Positions 42,597 to 51,734 of a stretch of 64,000 bases of DNA are shown here, in pieces. The DNA is taken from contig DATEOC010000058.1 in assembly GCA_035274425.1 (NCBI GenBank), positions 34,106 to 98,105 of the forward strand, read 5' to 3'. Within the stretch, counting starts at the first letter, position 1; each line of letters begins with the position of its first letter. The notes beneath the pieces were generated by a model. It worked only from the letters and a program-made list of their open reading frames with translations. It did no database searches and was not told the DNA's origin. The position numbers and the translations under genes were made by a program. The stretch is from JADMIH01 sp035274425 (GTDB lineage Bacteria; Chloroflexota; Chloroflexia; QHBQ01; JADMIH01).

Positions 42597-42625
42597 CTTT
42601 ATCTCCTATTGCTTTTGATCTAGCG

Positions 42626-42653
42626 GTAGGGGCATGGCGCGCCATGCCCCTAC
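42626..42653. repeat. GTAGGGGC-type perfect palindrome
   Basis: 28 bases with perfect 14-base arms (GTAGGGGCATGGCG), 25 bases downstream of the hmgA stop on the - strand. It may serve as its terminator, although no T-run follows. Confidence 0.85.
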
Positions 42654-42678
42654 GTTGCGTATACCCTCTATGTGGCGT

Positions 42679-43881
42679 TTAATCTGTATCAGTGGGCATC
42701 CCGTCGACCTTCTTCTCATCCAACCAGCTCTTCGGGTAGCTGGGGTCGTCATACTCCTCGGCCCAGCGGGTCAGCTTGAGAGGGCGGAAGGTGTCTACCA
42801 TGACCGCAAGCTCCTCGGTGGCTTCATGCCCTATAGACGCCTCCGCCGCGCCTGGGTGGGGACCGTGCGGGATGCCGTGCGGGTGGAGCGTGAAGGAGGC
42901 TATGTCTATCCCCTTGCGGCTCATGAAGTTACCGTTGACATAATACAGCACTTCCTCGCTGTCTATATTCGAGTGGTTATATGGCGCGGGAATAGAGAGG
43001 GGGTGGTAGTCGTACTTGCGCGGCACGAATGAGCAGACGACGAAGTTATGTGCCTGGAAGGTCTGGTGAACAGGCGGCGGCTGATGTACGCGCCCGGTGA
43101 TAGGCTCAAAGTCCTCGATATTGAAGATGTATGGGTAGAGGTAGCCGTCCCAGCCGACCACATCCAGGGGATGATGGTCAAAATAGTACGCGGTGAGCAA
43201 ATCGTTTGCGCGCACCAGCACCTCGAACGGACCCTTACCTGCTTCATCTCCGGTGATGGTCATGAGTTCTTCAGGCACGCGTATATCGCGCTCGCAGTAG
43301 GGGGAGTGCTCCAGTAGCTGGCCGTATTCGTTGCGGTACCGCTTGGGTGGCGTGATGTACTTCCCCTCGACGGTGAGCCAGCGCTGCTCCTTCTCGCCGT
43401 CCATCTCTATCTTGTAGATGGTGCCGTGAGGGATGAGTACGTAGTCCCCCTCGCGGTAGGGGAGGACGCCGAAGTTAGTGAGGAAGCGGCCCGTGCCCTC
43501 GTGGATGAAGTATAGCTCGTCGGCCTGGCCGTTCTTGTAGAAATACTTCATCGGCTCGTTGGGGCGCACGATGCCTAGCTGGCAATCAGAGTTGAACATC
43601 AATATGCGCCGCCCTGATATAGGGTCGCCCATCGCCTTCACATCTTTGGTGCGCGTGTGGATGTGGCGCTGCACGGGAAGCTTCCACTCCTGCGGTTCCT
43701 GGTACTCGCATGGCTTGATCTCCACCACGCGCACGGGCGGGTGGTGGTGGTAGAGGAGTGAGGCGCACCCCGAGAAGCCCTCGAAGCCGAATAGCTCCTC
43801 GGTGTAAAGCTCGCCATCCGGGCGGCGGTGCTGGGTGTGGCGCTTATGCGGGATGTTGCCTAGCTTGTGGTAGAAGGGCAT
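42679..43881 (-). CDS. hmgA: Homogentisate 1,2-dioxygenase
   Basis: Opens the homogentisate ring with O2 to give maleylacetoacetate in tyrosine/phenylalanine breakdown. 400 residues of cupin fold. Candidate iron-ligand regions are visible in DELYFIHEGTG, YVLIPHGTIY and near the C-terminus in LHPHGIPHGPHPGA. GGAGG is nine bases before the ATG. It is in one - strand cluster with hppD and the fumarylacetoacetase-like gene, the steps before and after it. Confidence 0.9.
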   Translation of the reverse strand: MPFYHKLGNIPHKRHTQHRRPDGELYTEELFGFEGFSGCASLLYHHHPPVRVVEIKPCEYQEPQEWKLPVQRHIHTRTKDVKAMGDPISGRRILMFNSDCQLGIVRPNEPMKYFYKNGQADELYFIHEGTGRFLTNFGVLPYREGDYVLIPHGTIYKIEMDGEKEQRWLTVEGKYITPPKRYRNEYGQLLEHSPYCERDIRVPEELMTITGDEAGKGPFEVLVRANDLLTAYYFDHHPLDVVGWDGYLYPYIFNIEDFEPITGRVHQPPPVHQTFQAHNFVVCSFVPRKYDYHPLSIPAPYNHSNIDSEEVLYYVNGNFMSRKGIDIASFTLHPHGIPHGPHPGAAEASIGHEATEELAVMVDTFRPLKLTRWAEEYDDPSYPKSWLDEKKVDGMPTDTD

Positions 43882-43909
43882 CTTTGGTTCCTCCTTTTAG
43901 ACTTGCGCA

Positions 43910-44191
43910 TCACATTCCTGCTACATCTCCATCTTGCAGACACTCGGCCAGCCACAGGTTGACCAATGTCTCCGGGGAGATACCCCGGATATGAGCCTCA
44001 GCCTCGACACGTGTATACAGATCTGGGTCAACTACGATACGATGTCTTCTCTTAGCTCTAATCTCAAAGTCAACTTCATGGATCTGGTCCCAGTAATCGG
44101 CCAAGCTGTGGGTATCCCAGAAATCACCTATCTCCTCTAGGGTACGCGCCTTGGAGATGCTTGTAGCTTGTATATCGTTATTTTCGCTCAT
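43910..44191 (-). CDS. CopG-type orphan antitoxin
   Basis: About 93 residues. The block FWDTHSLADYWDQ followed by FE and a ribbon-helix-helix-like end (RRHRIVVDPDLYTRVEAEA) matches the CopG_antitoxin family, which normally pairs with a BrnT-like toxin. No toxin gene adjoins it: fah lies upstream and hmgA downstream. No clear ribosome site, so the start is uncertain (44200 or 44191). The position within the tyrosine cluster suggests later insertion. Confidence 0.7.
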   Translation of the reverse strand: MSENNDIQATSISKARTLEEIGDFWDTHSLADYWDQIHEVDFEIRAKRRHRIVVDPDLYTRVEAEAHIRGISPETLVNLWLAECLQDGDVAGM

Positions 44192-44209
44192 TATGTACAT
44201 TTATGCTGC

Positions 44210-45271
44210 CTACAATGCCCCTTGCTCCACCAACCTGTTCCTCAGCACCCCCAACCTCTCTATCTCCAACTCCACTTCGTCCCCAGGCTTGAGCCAGCCG
44301 CCCGTGTTCTCCGGCCTCAATTCGAGTATGCAGCCCGTTCCAACCGTGCCAGACCCCAGCACGTCCCCTGGGCGCAGCCATACGTCGGTGCTGGCCCACT
44401 CTATCATCTGGGCGAAGGTGTGGGTGAGGGTGTTGGCGTTGCCCCTTGATAGCTCCTTGCCGTTCACGCGGGCCGCCATTTGCAGGTTGTAGCGCGTGTC
44501 TTTGCCCTCGCCTTCTCTCTTATCCTCCAGCTCATCCGGCGTGACGAGCCAGGGGCCGAGGGAGTTGGCGAAGTCTTTGCTCTTGGCGGGGCCCATGCTC
44601 AACTTAGACTCGAAGGTCCGCCATGTGTCGCGGGCGCTCCAATCGTTCATTATCATATAGCCCGCGATATAGTCGTTGGCCTCTTCAGCAGGGATGTCAC
44701 GTCCAGCCTTGCCGATGACGCATGCTATCTCTAGCTCGTAGTCAACTTCCTTTGAGCCGCGTGGGTAGTCTATTTCGGCGTCGGGGCCGGAGACGCAACC
44801 TGGATTGGAGTAGTAGAAGACCGGGTGGTCATACCATTCGGGTATCATCTCCAACCCTCGCAGGGCGCGTGCGGTCTTGACGTGCTGCTCGAAGGCGTAG
44901 AAGTCGCGTATGGTGCGTGGGAACGGCACGGGCGCAAGAAGCTGAAGGTCGTCCGCGGGTAATGAGCATTCCCACATCGCCTGCTCGTCGGCCATGATGC
45001 GCTCCAGCAGCCCACGTAAGCGATCCAATCCCTCCGGCCCACGGTCTAGCAGGTCGAGCATGGTCTTAGGGGGGTCGTAAAAGCCCGACTTTGGCCCCCA
45101 ACCGCCAGAGCCGGGGGCGCGCCCAGTCTTGTGGAGCCATTCGTGCATAGCTTCGATTTCGAGCACGCGCGAGCGCTTGCCACCGGGCAGGTAGATGCCG
45201 ATGTGGGTGTCCTCCCCCTCGTCACGGTCGGGGGCGGTGCGGTGGAGGTGGGAGAAGGTTACTAGCTTCAT
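44210..45271 (-). CDS. Fumarylacetoacetate hydrolase family protein
   Basis: 353 residues. The FAH-fold C-terminal domain has the metal-site acids in PDAEIDYPRGSKEVDYELEI (E-x-E spacing) and the conserved ARDTWRTFE and GDVLGSGTVG blocks. The context between hppD and hmgA makes fumarylacetoacetase, the last step of homogentisate breakdown, the most likely role. Related enzymes act on other acylpyruvates, so the substrate is inferred from context. Weak ribosome site. Confidence 0.87.
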   Translation of the reverse strand: MKLVTFSHLHRTAPDRDEGEDTHIGIYLPGGKRSRVLEIEAMHEWLHKTGRAPGSGGWGPKSGFYDPPKTMLDLLDRGPEGLDRLRGLLERIMADEQAMWECSLPADDLQLLAPVPFPRTIRDFYAFEQHVKTARALRGLEMIPEWYDHPVFYYSNPGCVSGPDAEIDYPRGSKEVDYELEIACVIGKAGRDIPAEEANDYIAGYMIMNDWSARDTWRTFESKLSMGPAKSKDFANSLGPWLVTPDELEDKREGEGKDTRYNLQMAARVNGKELSRGNANTLTHTFAQMIEWASTDVWLRPGDVLGSGTVGTGCILELRPENTGGWLKPGDEVELEIERLGVLRNRLVEQGAL

Positions 45272-45286
45272 AATTGCTCAAATTAC

Positions 45287-45316
45287 TGACCCCGCCACCC
45301 GGTGATGGCAGGGTCA
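45287..45316 (-). terminator. Hairpin after the DUF4242 gene
   Basis: Arms TGACCCcGCC / GGCaGGGTCA just beyond the stop at 45327 on the - strand and ahead of the fah start, so read-through into fah may be partial. Confidence 0.55.
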
Positions 45317-45326
45317 TGTCCTCTGA

Positions 45327-45575
45327 TTAGGAGTGTTCTGTGACTTCGTAGATTTCGTCTGCCACCAGGCCATGAGCGTTTCTATGCACGGTGTGGGCTG
45401 CATCCGCGTTGGGCGCGTCTACAAGGCAGAAGACCTTCCCTTGCTCTTCATCCACCCAATACTTGACGTACTTTACGCCGTGTTTGTCCTGCTCTTGCAG
45501 ATCCTTTATGTGGGCTTCTGCAACATCGCCGGCTTTGACCCCAGGCAAGTTGTGGACATCCATATATCTTGGCAT
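45327..45575 (-). CDS. DUF4242 (SCO4226-like nickel-binding) small protein
   Basis: 82 residues, ferredoxin-like fold. Family pattern fully visible: MPRYMDVHNLPG, HIKDLQEQDKHGVKYVKYW and VHRNAHGLVADEIYEV. SCO4226 of Streptomyces binds nickel; whether this member does is inference. GGAGG is nine bases before the ATG. It lies between hppD and fah, and an inverted repeat (45623-45660) lies upstream. Confidence 0.85.
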   Translation of the reverse strand: MPRYMDVHNLPGVKAGDVAEAHIKDLQEQDKHGVKYVKYWVDEEQGKVFCLVDAPNADAAHTVHRNAHGLVADEIYEVTEHS

Positions 45576-45622
45576 TATGCAGTTCCTCCTTTACTAATGA
45601 ACGGAATTTGGTAACGACGCTT

Positions 45623-45660
45623 GGTACGGACTACTTGTCACCGGTCATGTAATCCGTACC
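45623..45660 (-). promoter_or_regulatory. Inverted repeat upstream of the DUF4242 gene
   Basis: Arms GGTACGGACTAC and GTAATCCGTACC match at 11 of 12 positions around a 14-base centre, 48 bases before the start codon. Candidate operator or leader hairpin. Confidence 0.5.
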
Positions 45661-45736
45661 GGATTCGTGCGGGCGGGAACAGTTCTGTAAGTCTATATAT
45701 CACCCTGCACATTTGCACACTAATATCAGGTACAGG

Positions 45737-46936
45737 CTAGAGGTTCCCTCTCAACTCCTGCTCGCGCTCAATCGCCTCGAAGAGCGCCCTGAAGTTGCCT
45801 TTGCCAAAGCCGCGAGAGCCGTGCCGCTCGATGATCTCGTAGAAGAGGGTAGGGCGGTCCTCTACGGGCTTGGTGAATATCTGTAGCAGGTAGCCTTCGT
45901 CATCGCGGTCCACCAGGATGCCTAACTCCTCAAGCTGCGCGAGGTCTTCGTTTATCTGCCCGACGCGCTGAGGGGCCTCCTCGTAATAGGCATGGGGCAC
46001 GCGCAGGAACTCGATGCCGTTATTCTTCAGGTTCGTCACCGTGCCGAGGATGTCGCCCGTGATGAGGGCGATGTGCTGCGCGCCCGGCCCTCGGTAAAAC
46101 TCCAGGTACTCGTCAATCTGCGACTTCTTCTTTCCCTCGGCAGGCTCGTTGATGGGGAACTTGACGCGGCCCGTGCCGTCCTGCATCACCTTCGACATGA
46201 GCGCGGAGTACTCGGTGGAGATGTCCTTGTCATCGAACGAGATAAGCTGGCTGAAGCCCATGATGCGTGCATAATAATTGACCAGCTCATTCATCTTGCC
46301 AAGCTCTACATTCAGCACGATGTGGTCTACTGCCCTCACTCCTGTAGGCACGCCCGGCACGTCACGCTTGTGGTAGCCGGGCATGAATGTGCCCGCGTAG
46401 TCGTCCCGGTTTATGAACGAGTGTATCGTGTCCCCACAGGTAGCTATGGCAGCCCTGCGTATGCGCCCCTTCTCGCTCTCGACGGTGTGAGGCTCGGTGA
46501 TACCCTTCGCACCTCTCTCGACGGCGGTATTGTAGGCGTAGTCAACGTCCGGCACCCTGAGCGCGATGTCTTTCACGCCGTCGCCATGCTTGTGCACGTG
46601 CTCCGCGATCTCCCCTTCCGGCCCCATCGGCGCGGTCAGCACGAAGCGAATATGCTCCTGTTGTAGCACATAAGATGCCCGGTCTCGCACTTTGGTCTCA
46701 GGGCCTGCATACGCGGTGATGTTGAAGCCGAACGCCGTTCTGTAGAAGTGGGCCGCTTGCTTGGCGTTCCCCACATAAAACTCCACGTAATCTATGCCCT
46801 GGATAGGGAAGCTGTCCTTCTGTTCCTGGCGGGCCTCGCGGGTGGCGGCTTGTACTGAGCCATTACCGGTGCCGTTGCCATCGGCTGTAGGCTGCTCCGT
46901 TGCTTCGTCTAATTGGGTGGTCTCTTCAGGGTTCAT
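45737..46936 (-). CDS. hppD: 4-hydroxyphenylpyruvate dioxygenase
   Basis: Converts 4-hydroxyphenylpyruvate to homogentisate. About 399 residues from the ATG at 46936 (MNPEETTQLD), which has GGAGG eight bases upstream; a longer frame to 47062 runs through a repeat-like tract and lacks a ribosome site. VOC-fold iron ligands are visible as VDHIVLNV, GAQHIALIT and the C-terminal PTLFYEIIER. The N-terminal FYVGNAKQAAHFYRTAFGF is typical. It leads the tyrosine cluster. Confidence 0.92.
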   Translation of the reverse strand: MNPEETTQLDEATEQPTADGNGTGNGSVQAATREARQEQKDSFPIQGIDYVEFYVGNAKQAAHFYRTAFGFNITAYAGPETKVRDRASYVLQQEHIRFVLTAPMGPEGEIAEHVHKHGDGVKDIALRVPDVDYAYNTAVERGAKGITEPHTVESEKGRIRRAAIATCGDTIHSFINRDDYAGTFMPGYHKRDVPGVPTGVRAVDHIVLNVELGKMNELVNYYARIMGFSQLISFDDKDISTEYSALMSKVMQDGTGRVKFPINEPAEGKKKSQIDEYLEFYRGPGAQHIALITGDILGTVTNLKNNGIEFLRVPHAYYEEAPQRVGQINEDLAQLEELGILVDRDDEGYLLQIFTKPVEDRPTLFYEIIERHGSRGFGKGNFRALFEAIEREQELRGNL

Positions 46937-47138
46937 ACTGTATTGCCTCCTCATTGAGTGCCTGGTATGCGGTGCTGAGTGCTGGAAGGGTTGGAATGCT
47001 TGTTGTGTGGCTGGATGAGCACTGGTAGCATAGCACCGGGGGTTGGCAGTGTCAAGACGCATGGAACAATTCTCAATGACGCAGCGTTTTAGGAATGCTG
47101 GTTATTAACCCACACAAGTCCAAAGGAGGAAAATCGAG

Positions 47139-48902
47139 ATGAAACGCCGCCTTTCGTCATTTGCTAGTATCACTTTAATTGCCCTGCTCCTATTCGGTGC
47201 AGTTGGCTGTGGTGGATCCACTACGTTTTCTAAGATAGGTTCCGGGCTGAACTCAGATGATAGCGCTCCCCAAAGTAATGAGCACGACAGTTTCAATATG
47301 GCATTGGCAGCGAATACCCCCGCGATGCCCGAATATAGTACAAGGGCAAGCGGTGCGGCACCGGGTTTCACAGATGGAATCGTCGCTACCGGGGACGTGG
47401 CTAAGCCAGCGACCGGAGGAGGCGACTCCCTCGGCGCAGTTAAGGAAGTTCCGCCTGCCCGCTACCAGTCTACACTCACGGCAGGCCAGGTGGACGACAA
47501 TGCCAAATTTGACGATTACCTCAGCTACCTCAGCAAATACCAGGGTCCGTCAGTCTTGCGCATCCCGGTGGCGCAGCGACTCTTCGTGCGCGTCGTAGAT
47601 GGCGAGCAGCACCCGGTAGCAGGCGCGCGGGTGCAGATATTCGATGGCGCTCGATCCGTGTTCGATGGCAGCACCATGAGCGATGGGCGAGTCCTTTTCC
47701 TCCCCCAGGCGGCTAGCGCTACCCAGGCACAGCAGCTTCGGGCTATCGTAAGCCGGGGCCAGCAGCAGGTTGAGGCCACGCTCAAGGCGGACGTGCTCGA
47801 CCAGACCGTTACCCTCGCCAATATCAAGGACAACGTGGGCGCGGTCGGCCTCGACTTAGTATTTCTCCTCGATGCCACGGGCAGCATGGGGGACGAGATA
47901 GACAAGATCAAGGCGACGGTAGATAGCGTAGCCGCCCGCATCGAACAGTTGCCCGGCAGCAGCCAACCGCGCTTCGGCCTGGTGGCCTATCAGGACGAGG
48001 GCGACGATTACGTCACCAAAGCATGGGAGTTCGCAGGCGTGCAGCAGTTCAGCGACAACCTGTCCAACGTGTCGGCGCTGGGTGGTGGAGACTACCCGGA
48101 GTCGGTCAACGCGGGCCTGCGAGACGCCATCAATCTGCAAGGCTGGGCCGACAACTCTACCGGCAGGCGCTTGCGGATGATAATACTGGTGGGTGACGCC
48201 CCGCCGCACCTCGACTACCCTAACGACACCGCCTACACCGGCCTGCTACAGCAAGCGGTTGCGAAGGGTATCAAGATATTCCCCATAGGCGCGAGCGGCC
48301 TTGACGACCAGGGCGAGTACATCTTCCGCCAGTTCGCGCAGGTAACACAGGGCCAGTTCGTCTTCCTCACTTATGCGAACGGCGTATCGGGCGCGCCCGG
48401 TACATCTACCGACCATAGCGTCTCCGACTTCACTGTTCACAACCTCGATACCCTGGTGGTCAACCTGGTGGCGGGCGAAGTAGCCAACCAGACGGGAGAG
48501 CGCACCCAGTCGTACACCCCGGACGTGGTATCCATGATTGCACCCGCACCCGCACCCAAAGACCCCCTTACCTCCATCGCGGAGGCACTAAGTAGCTTTA
48601 CCAATGCAATCGTGAGTTGGAGCACCGCTTTCTGGCTCGTGATTCTGTGCATAATTCTGGCTTGGGCGCGCCAATCTCCGCAGCGTGCCCGTCTGGCATC
48701 TTTCTTCCCTCGCCGGCAGCTCGCGCCCGCGCAGGGCGACGACATCCTCATCCCCGAAGTTATCTTTGACGACGCAGTTGACTATGTCGCCCCACAAAGC
48801 GCCCCCAAGGTGCTAAAGGCCCGCCGCTTCAAGAGGGCAGGCGAACAGCACACAATCCCTCTACGCTCCCTCCCGCCCCGCATAGCAGCCAGGCTGCGCT
48901 AG
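47139..48902 (+). CDS. VWA-domain lipoprotein with C-terminal membrane helix
   Basis: 587 residues. Signal peptide with lipobox GAVGC (Cys25); linker to about 125; a carboxypeptidase-like beta domain (PVAGARVQIFDG, about 160-235); then a VWA domain (about 242-440) with the metal-site motif DATGSMGDE, a variant of DxSxS. A membrane helix at about 498-516 (WLVILCIILAWA) is followed by a basic tail, so it seems anchored at both ends. Role unknown; perhaps an adhesion or complex-assembly protein. GGAGG is nine bases before the ATG. Confidence 0.8.
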   Translation: MKRRLSSFASITLIALLLFGAVGCGGSTTFSKIGSGLNSDDSAPQSNEHDSFNMALAANTPAMPEYSTRASGAAPGFTDGIVATGDVAKPATGGGDSLGAVKEVPPARYQSTLTAGQVDDNAKFDDYLSYLSKYQGPSVLRIPVAQRLFVRVVDGEQHPVAGARVQIFDGARSVFDGSTMSDGRVLFLPQAASATQAQQLRAIVSRGQQQVEATLKADVLDQTVTLANIKDNVGAVGLDLVFLLDATGSMGDEIDKIKATVDSVAARIEQLPGSSQPRFGLVAYQDEGDDYVTKAWEFAGVQQFSDNLSNVSALGGGDYPESVNAGLRDAINLQGWADNSTGRRLRMIILVGDAPPHLDYPNDTAYTGLLQQAVAKGIKIFPIGASGLDDQGEYIFRQFAQVTQGQFVFLTYANGVSGAPGTSTDHSVSDFTVHNLDTLVVNLVAGEVANQTGERTQSYTPDVVSMIAPAPAPKDPLTSIAEALSSFTNAIVSWSTAFWLVILCIILAWARQSPQRARLASFFPRRQLAPAQGDDILIPEVIFDDAVDYVAPQSAPKVLKARRFKRAGEQHTIPLRSLPPRIAARLR

Positions 48903-48930
48903 ACCTCACGTTTGAGGAGTGGCTTTCAAT

Positions 48931-48971
48931 AAGCATGAAAATGGCCGGCGGTGTCGGCCATTTTCATGCTT
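48931..48971 (+). terminator. Hairpin terminator after the VWA gene
   Basis: Perfect 17-base arms (AAGCATGAAAATGGCCG) around a 7-base loop, starting 28 bases past the stop. Confidence 0.85.
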
Positions 48972-49055
48972 ATTTGGAATAAGAGCGTAGCGACATTGCC
49001 AAGCTGCCTTTACCCGCGTACAATACCCTATACTTTGCAAAGTGAGGGCCACAAA

Positions 49056-50462
49056 ATGGATACCAGTAGGGACGAAGCGGTAGCGGGCAATCAATACGCC
49101 CAGCATGTCAGGGACAACCAGGAGCGCTACCTGCGGGAGCTTACCGATTTTCTCAGCATACCCTCCGTCAGCACCTTATCGCAGCATAAAGCCGACATTC
49201 TGAAAGCTGCCGAGTGGGTCAAGGGCGATTTGAACTGCACGGGGCTGGACAACGTGCGCCTCATCGAGACGCAGGGCCACCCCCTGGTGTACGCGGATTG
49301 GCTCCATGCGCCCGGTCAGCCAACGCTGCTTATTTATGGGCATTACGATGTGCAGCCTCCCGACCCCCTCAACGAGTGGAAGTCTCCACCATTCGAGCCG
49401 ACCGTGCGGGAAGGGAATGTGTACGCTCGTGGCTCAGCAGATGATAAGGGGCAGTTGTACATCCATCTCAAGGCGGTGGAGATGCTGATGCGCAAGAATG
49501 ACGGCAAGCTACCTATCAACGTGCGCTTCCTGGTTGAGGGAGAAGAGGAGGTAGGGGGCGAAGGGGTCGAAGAGTATGTCAAGTCCCACCCCGAAGGGTT
49601 GAGATGCGACGCCGTGCTTATCAGCGACAGCCACATGTTCGCTGATGGGCTGCCAGGCATTGACGTTGGGCTGAGAGGCATGGTCTATACAGAATTGACC
49701 GTCAACGCTGCCGCCCACGATCTCCATTCCGGCCTGTATGGTGGCGCGGCCCCCAACGCCATCAACACGCTCTGCCACATCGTCGCGAAATTGAAGGACG
49801 AGCAAGGCAACATCCAGGTGCCGGGCTTCTACGACGACGTTCGTCCTATCACACCTGAGGAGCGGGAGGAGTGGGCTGGGTTGCCATTCGATGAGGAAGA
49901 GTTCCGCAAGCATGAGGTCGGCTCGCCTGCCCTCACTGGCGAAGAAGGCTTCTCGGTGCTGGAGCGCATAGGCGCGCGTCCCACCCTAGACGCCCACGGT
50001 ATCATCGGCGGCTTCACGGGCGAAGGTGCCAAGACGGTCATCCCCGCCACAGCGAAGTGCAAGGTCAGCATGAGGCTCGTCTCCGACCAGGACCCCAACA
50101 AGATTTGGGCAGCGTTCGAGCGCTACGTCAAAGAGATATGCCCGCCATACGCCACAGTGGACGTGACCTACATTCATGGGGCCGAGGCTGTGCTTCTCCC
50201 CACCGACACGCCATATATGCAGTGCGCTAACAGCGCTTTGTCCGAGATATTTGGAAGGGAAGCTGTCTTCATGCGTAGCGGCGGCTCTATCCCTATCGTC
50301 TCCCTTTTCAGCAAGGTGCTGAACGCACCCACAGTCTTGATGGGCTTCGGCCTTCCCGACGACAACCTGCACGCGCCCAACGAGAAGATGAAGCTGGACA
50401 ACGTCTACCAGGGGATACGGGCCTCGGCGCGGTATATAGAGATGCTACATATTGACAAGTAA
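49056..50462 (+). CDS. M20-family metallopeptidase (dipeptidase-like)
   Basis: 468 residues. Zinc-site motifs: GHYDVQPPDP (His and Asp), RGSADDKGQLY (bridging Asp), EGEEEVGGEG (general base Glu and ligand Glu), and a C-terminal RSGGSIPI. This set marks the M20 dipeptidase/CNDP-like group, cleaving short peptides in the cytoplasm. I use the ATG at 49056 after GAGGG; a longer frame from 48951 would overlap the terminator of the previous gene. Confidence 0.9.
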   Translation: MDTSRDEAVAGNQYAQHVRDNQERYLRELTDFLSIPSVSTLSQHKADILKAAEWVKGDLNCTGLDNVRLIETQGHPLVYADWLHAPGQPTLLIYGHYDVQPPDPLNEWKSPPFEPTVREGNVYARGSADDKGQLYIHLKAVEMLMRKNDGKLPINVRFLVEGEEEVGGEGVEEYVKSHPEGLRCDAVLISDSHMFADGLPGIDVGLRGMVYTELTVNAAAHDLHSGLYGGAAPNAINTLCHIVAKLKDEQGNIQVPGFYDDVRPITPEEREEWAGLPFDEEEFRKHEVGSPALTGEEGFSVLERIGARPTLDAHGIIGGFTGEGAKTVIPATAKCKVSMRLVSDQDPNKIWAAFERYVKEICPPYATVDVTYIHGAEAVLLPTDTPYMQCANSALSEIFGREAVFMRSGGSIPIVSLFSKVLNAPTVLMGFGLPDDNLHAPNEKMKLDNVYQGIRASARYIEMLHIDK

Positions 50463-50497
50463 CGGCTATAGTTTTTCCATCTTTACTATAAGGCCAT

Positions 50498-51487
50498 CTA
50501 CTTGTCGGTAGATCTCTTGCCAGATCCTATCCATTGGTAAGTGTTGGCTACCTCATCGATCTTGGCCTCTAGCATGCTCAATCGGAAAGGGGCGCTTGGA
50601 TCGCCGTGGTAGTGAGCAATCCTCTTGCTATTGCCTGCCAATTTGATAGAAGTATACGCGCTAGGGCTATCAGTCCATGCCTTATGGGTATAATCATCAT
50701 ACAGTGCGAAATAGCCAACCTTCTCGAACCACCTAACTATCTCCTTTATCTTCTCATGGCTGACAGTGCCCTTGTGCGTACCCTCCTTTTCGACAAACCG
50801 CTCACCATCAAATACCACGCTGCCATCACCGTAAATGGTCAGGTTATAGACAGGACACGAGCCAAAGCATGCTGTCCTCTCTAAGTTAATTACAAGATCG
50901 CTGAGATCATCTGGTACGCTGGGAGTAGATTCCAAGCTTGGGACTGCCTCAATTTTGGCGACCTCTATTCGGGCATCTCTCCATGTATCAATGATGGTGC
51001 CGCTAAACTCTATCTCCTGACCCATCTCGAATGATTGGCATTGTTCAATAGTGAGTCCATCAAGTGTAAAGTGAGCCTCCGTCCGGTCCCGGTAATCGGA
51101 TTCTATCTGAATTGCTGGCTCTAAGTTGAAGGGATTTTCCATGAGGGGCCATATCCTGTAGGTACGTGTACGATCATCCTTGTAGCAGTAGTAGACCCAC
51201 CCTCGCCAGTTCGTTACCTTCTTGCCTTCCATTGTCGCCAGATAGTCCCTGGCCCTGGTGTATCGATTTCCACCTTGGATATGCTTATCTTCGCTCCAAA
51301 TCTGCCGCACTTTGTCACGAATTTCTGGAAAAGGCGGAGCCCCGCTGTCGGCAAGTGTCGCCGTAGGTTTAGGAACTGTGGGGCTATCCTGAGGTGAAGA
51401 AAGTGGATTTACCTCTTCACAACTCGTTATCAGAAAGGTAACGACTGCGAGGACACTAAAAATGGCTAGAGATGAGAGCTTTTTCAT
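50498..51487 (-). CDS. Lipoprotein with DUF6438-type domain
   Basis: 329 residues. Signal peptide with lipobox ITSC (Cys23). The middle (about 50-185) is an unassigned beta-rich region. The last 140 residues fit DUF6438: TACFGSCPVYNLTIYGDGSV, GTHKGTVS and YFALYDDYT. The function is unknown. AGGAGC precedes the ATG. GC content is lower than in the neighbouring peptidase gene. Confidence 0.75.
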   Translation of the reverse strand: MKKLSSLAIFSVLAVVTFLITSCEEVNPLSSPQDSPTVPKPTATLADSGAPPFPEIRDKVRQIWSEDKHIQGGNRYTRARDYLATMEGKKVTNWRGWVYYCYKDDRTRTYRIWPLMENPFNLEPAIQIESDYRDRTEAHFTLDGLTIEQCQSFEMGQEIEFSGTIIDTWRDARIEVAKIEAVPSLESTPSVPDDLSDLVINLERTACFGSCPVYNLTIYGDGSVVFDGERFVEKEGTHKGTVSHEKIKEIVRWFEKVGYFALYDDYTHKAWTDSPSAYTSIKLAGNSKRIAHYHGDPSAPFRLSMLEAKIDEVANTYQWIGSGKRSTDK

Positions 51488-51734
51488 ATATGCTCCTAGA
51501 GGATCCTATTATAGATGCTAGGTACCTGTCATTGTTTTAACTCCACATGCCTATCCTAGGTTCACGGTAATGATGGCTGTAATAGATTTAACCCTTTCGT
51601 AAGATTCCACTACTTGCGTTGTGCTTCGTTCTCCTGTAAACTTATGTCAGGCGCATTAGCCCAACATGCCCGCTCAGGCTGTGGCGATGCGCGTTGCTAT
51701 GCTGGTTACCAAGAACGAAAGAATGAAGGAAGGT

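Noticed and set aside
45992..46666. 224-codon + strand ORF opposite hppD
   Set aside because: The opposite strand encodes clearly conserved dioxygenase sequence; this frame has no recognisable motif.
46937..47062. Longer N-terminus for hppD
   Set aside because: The extra 42 codons run through a CAGCACTCAGCACC-like tract, have no ribosome site, and precede a start with good GGAGG spacing.
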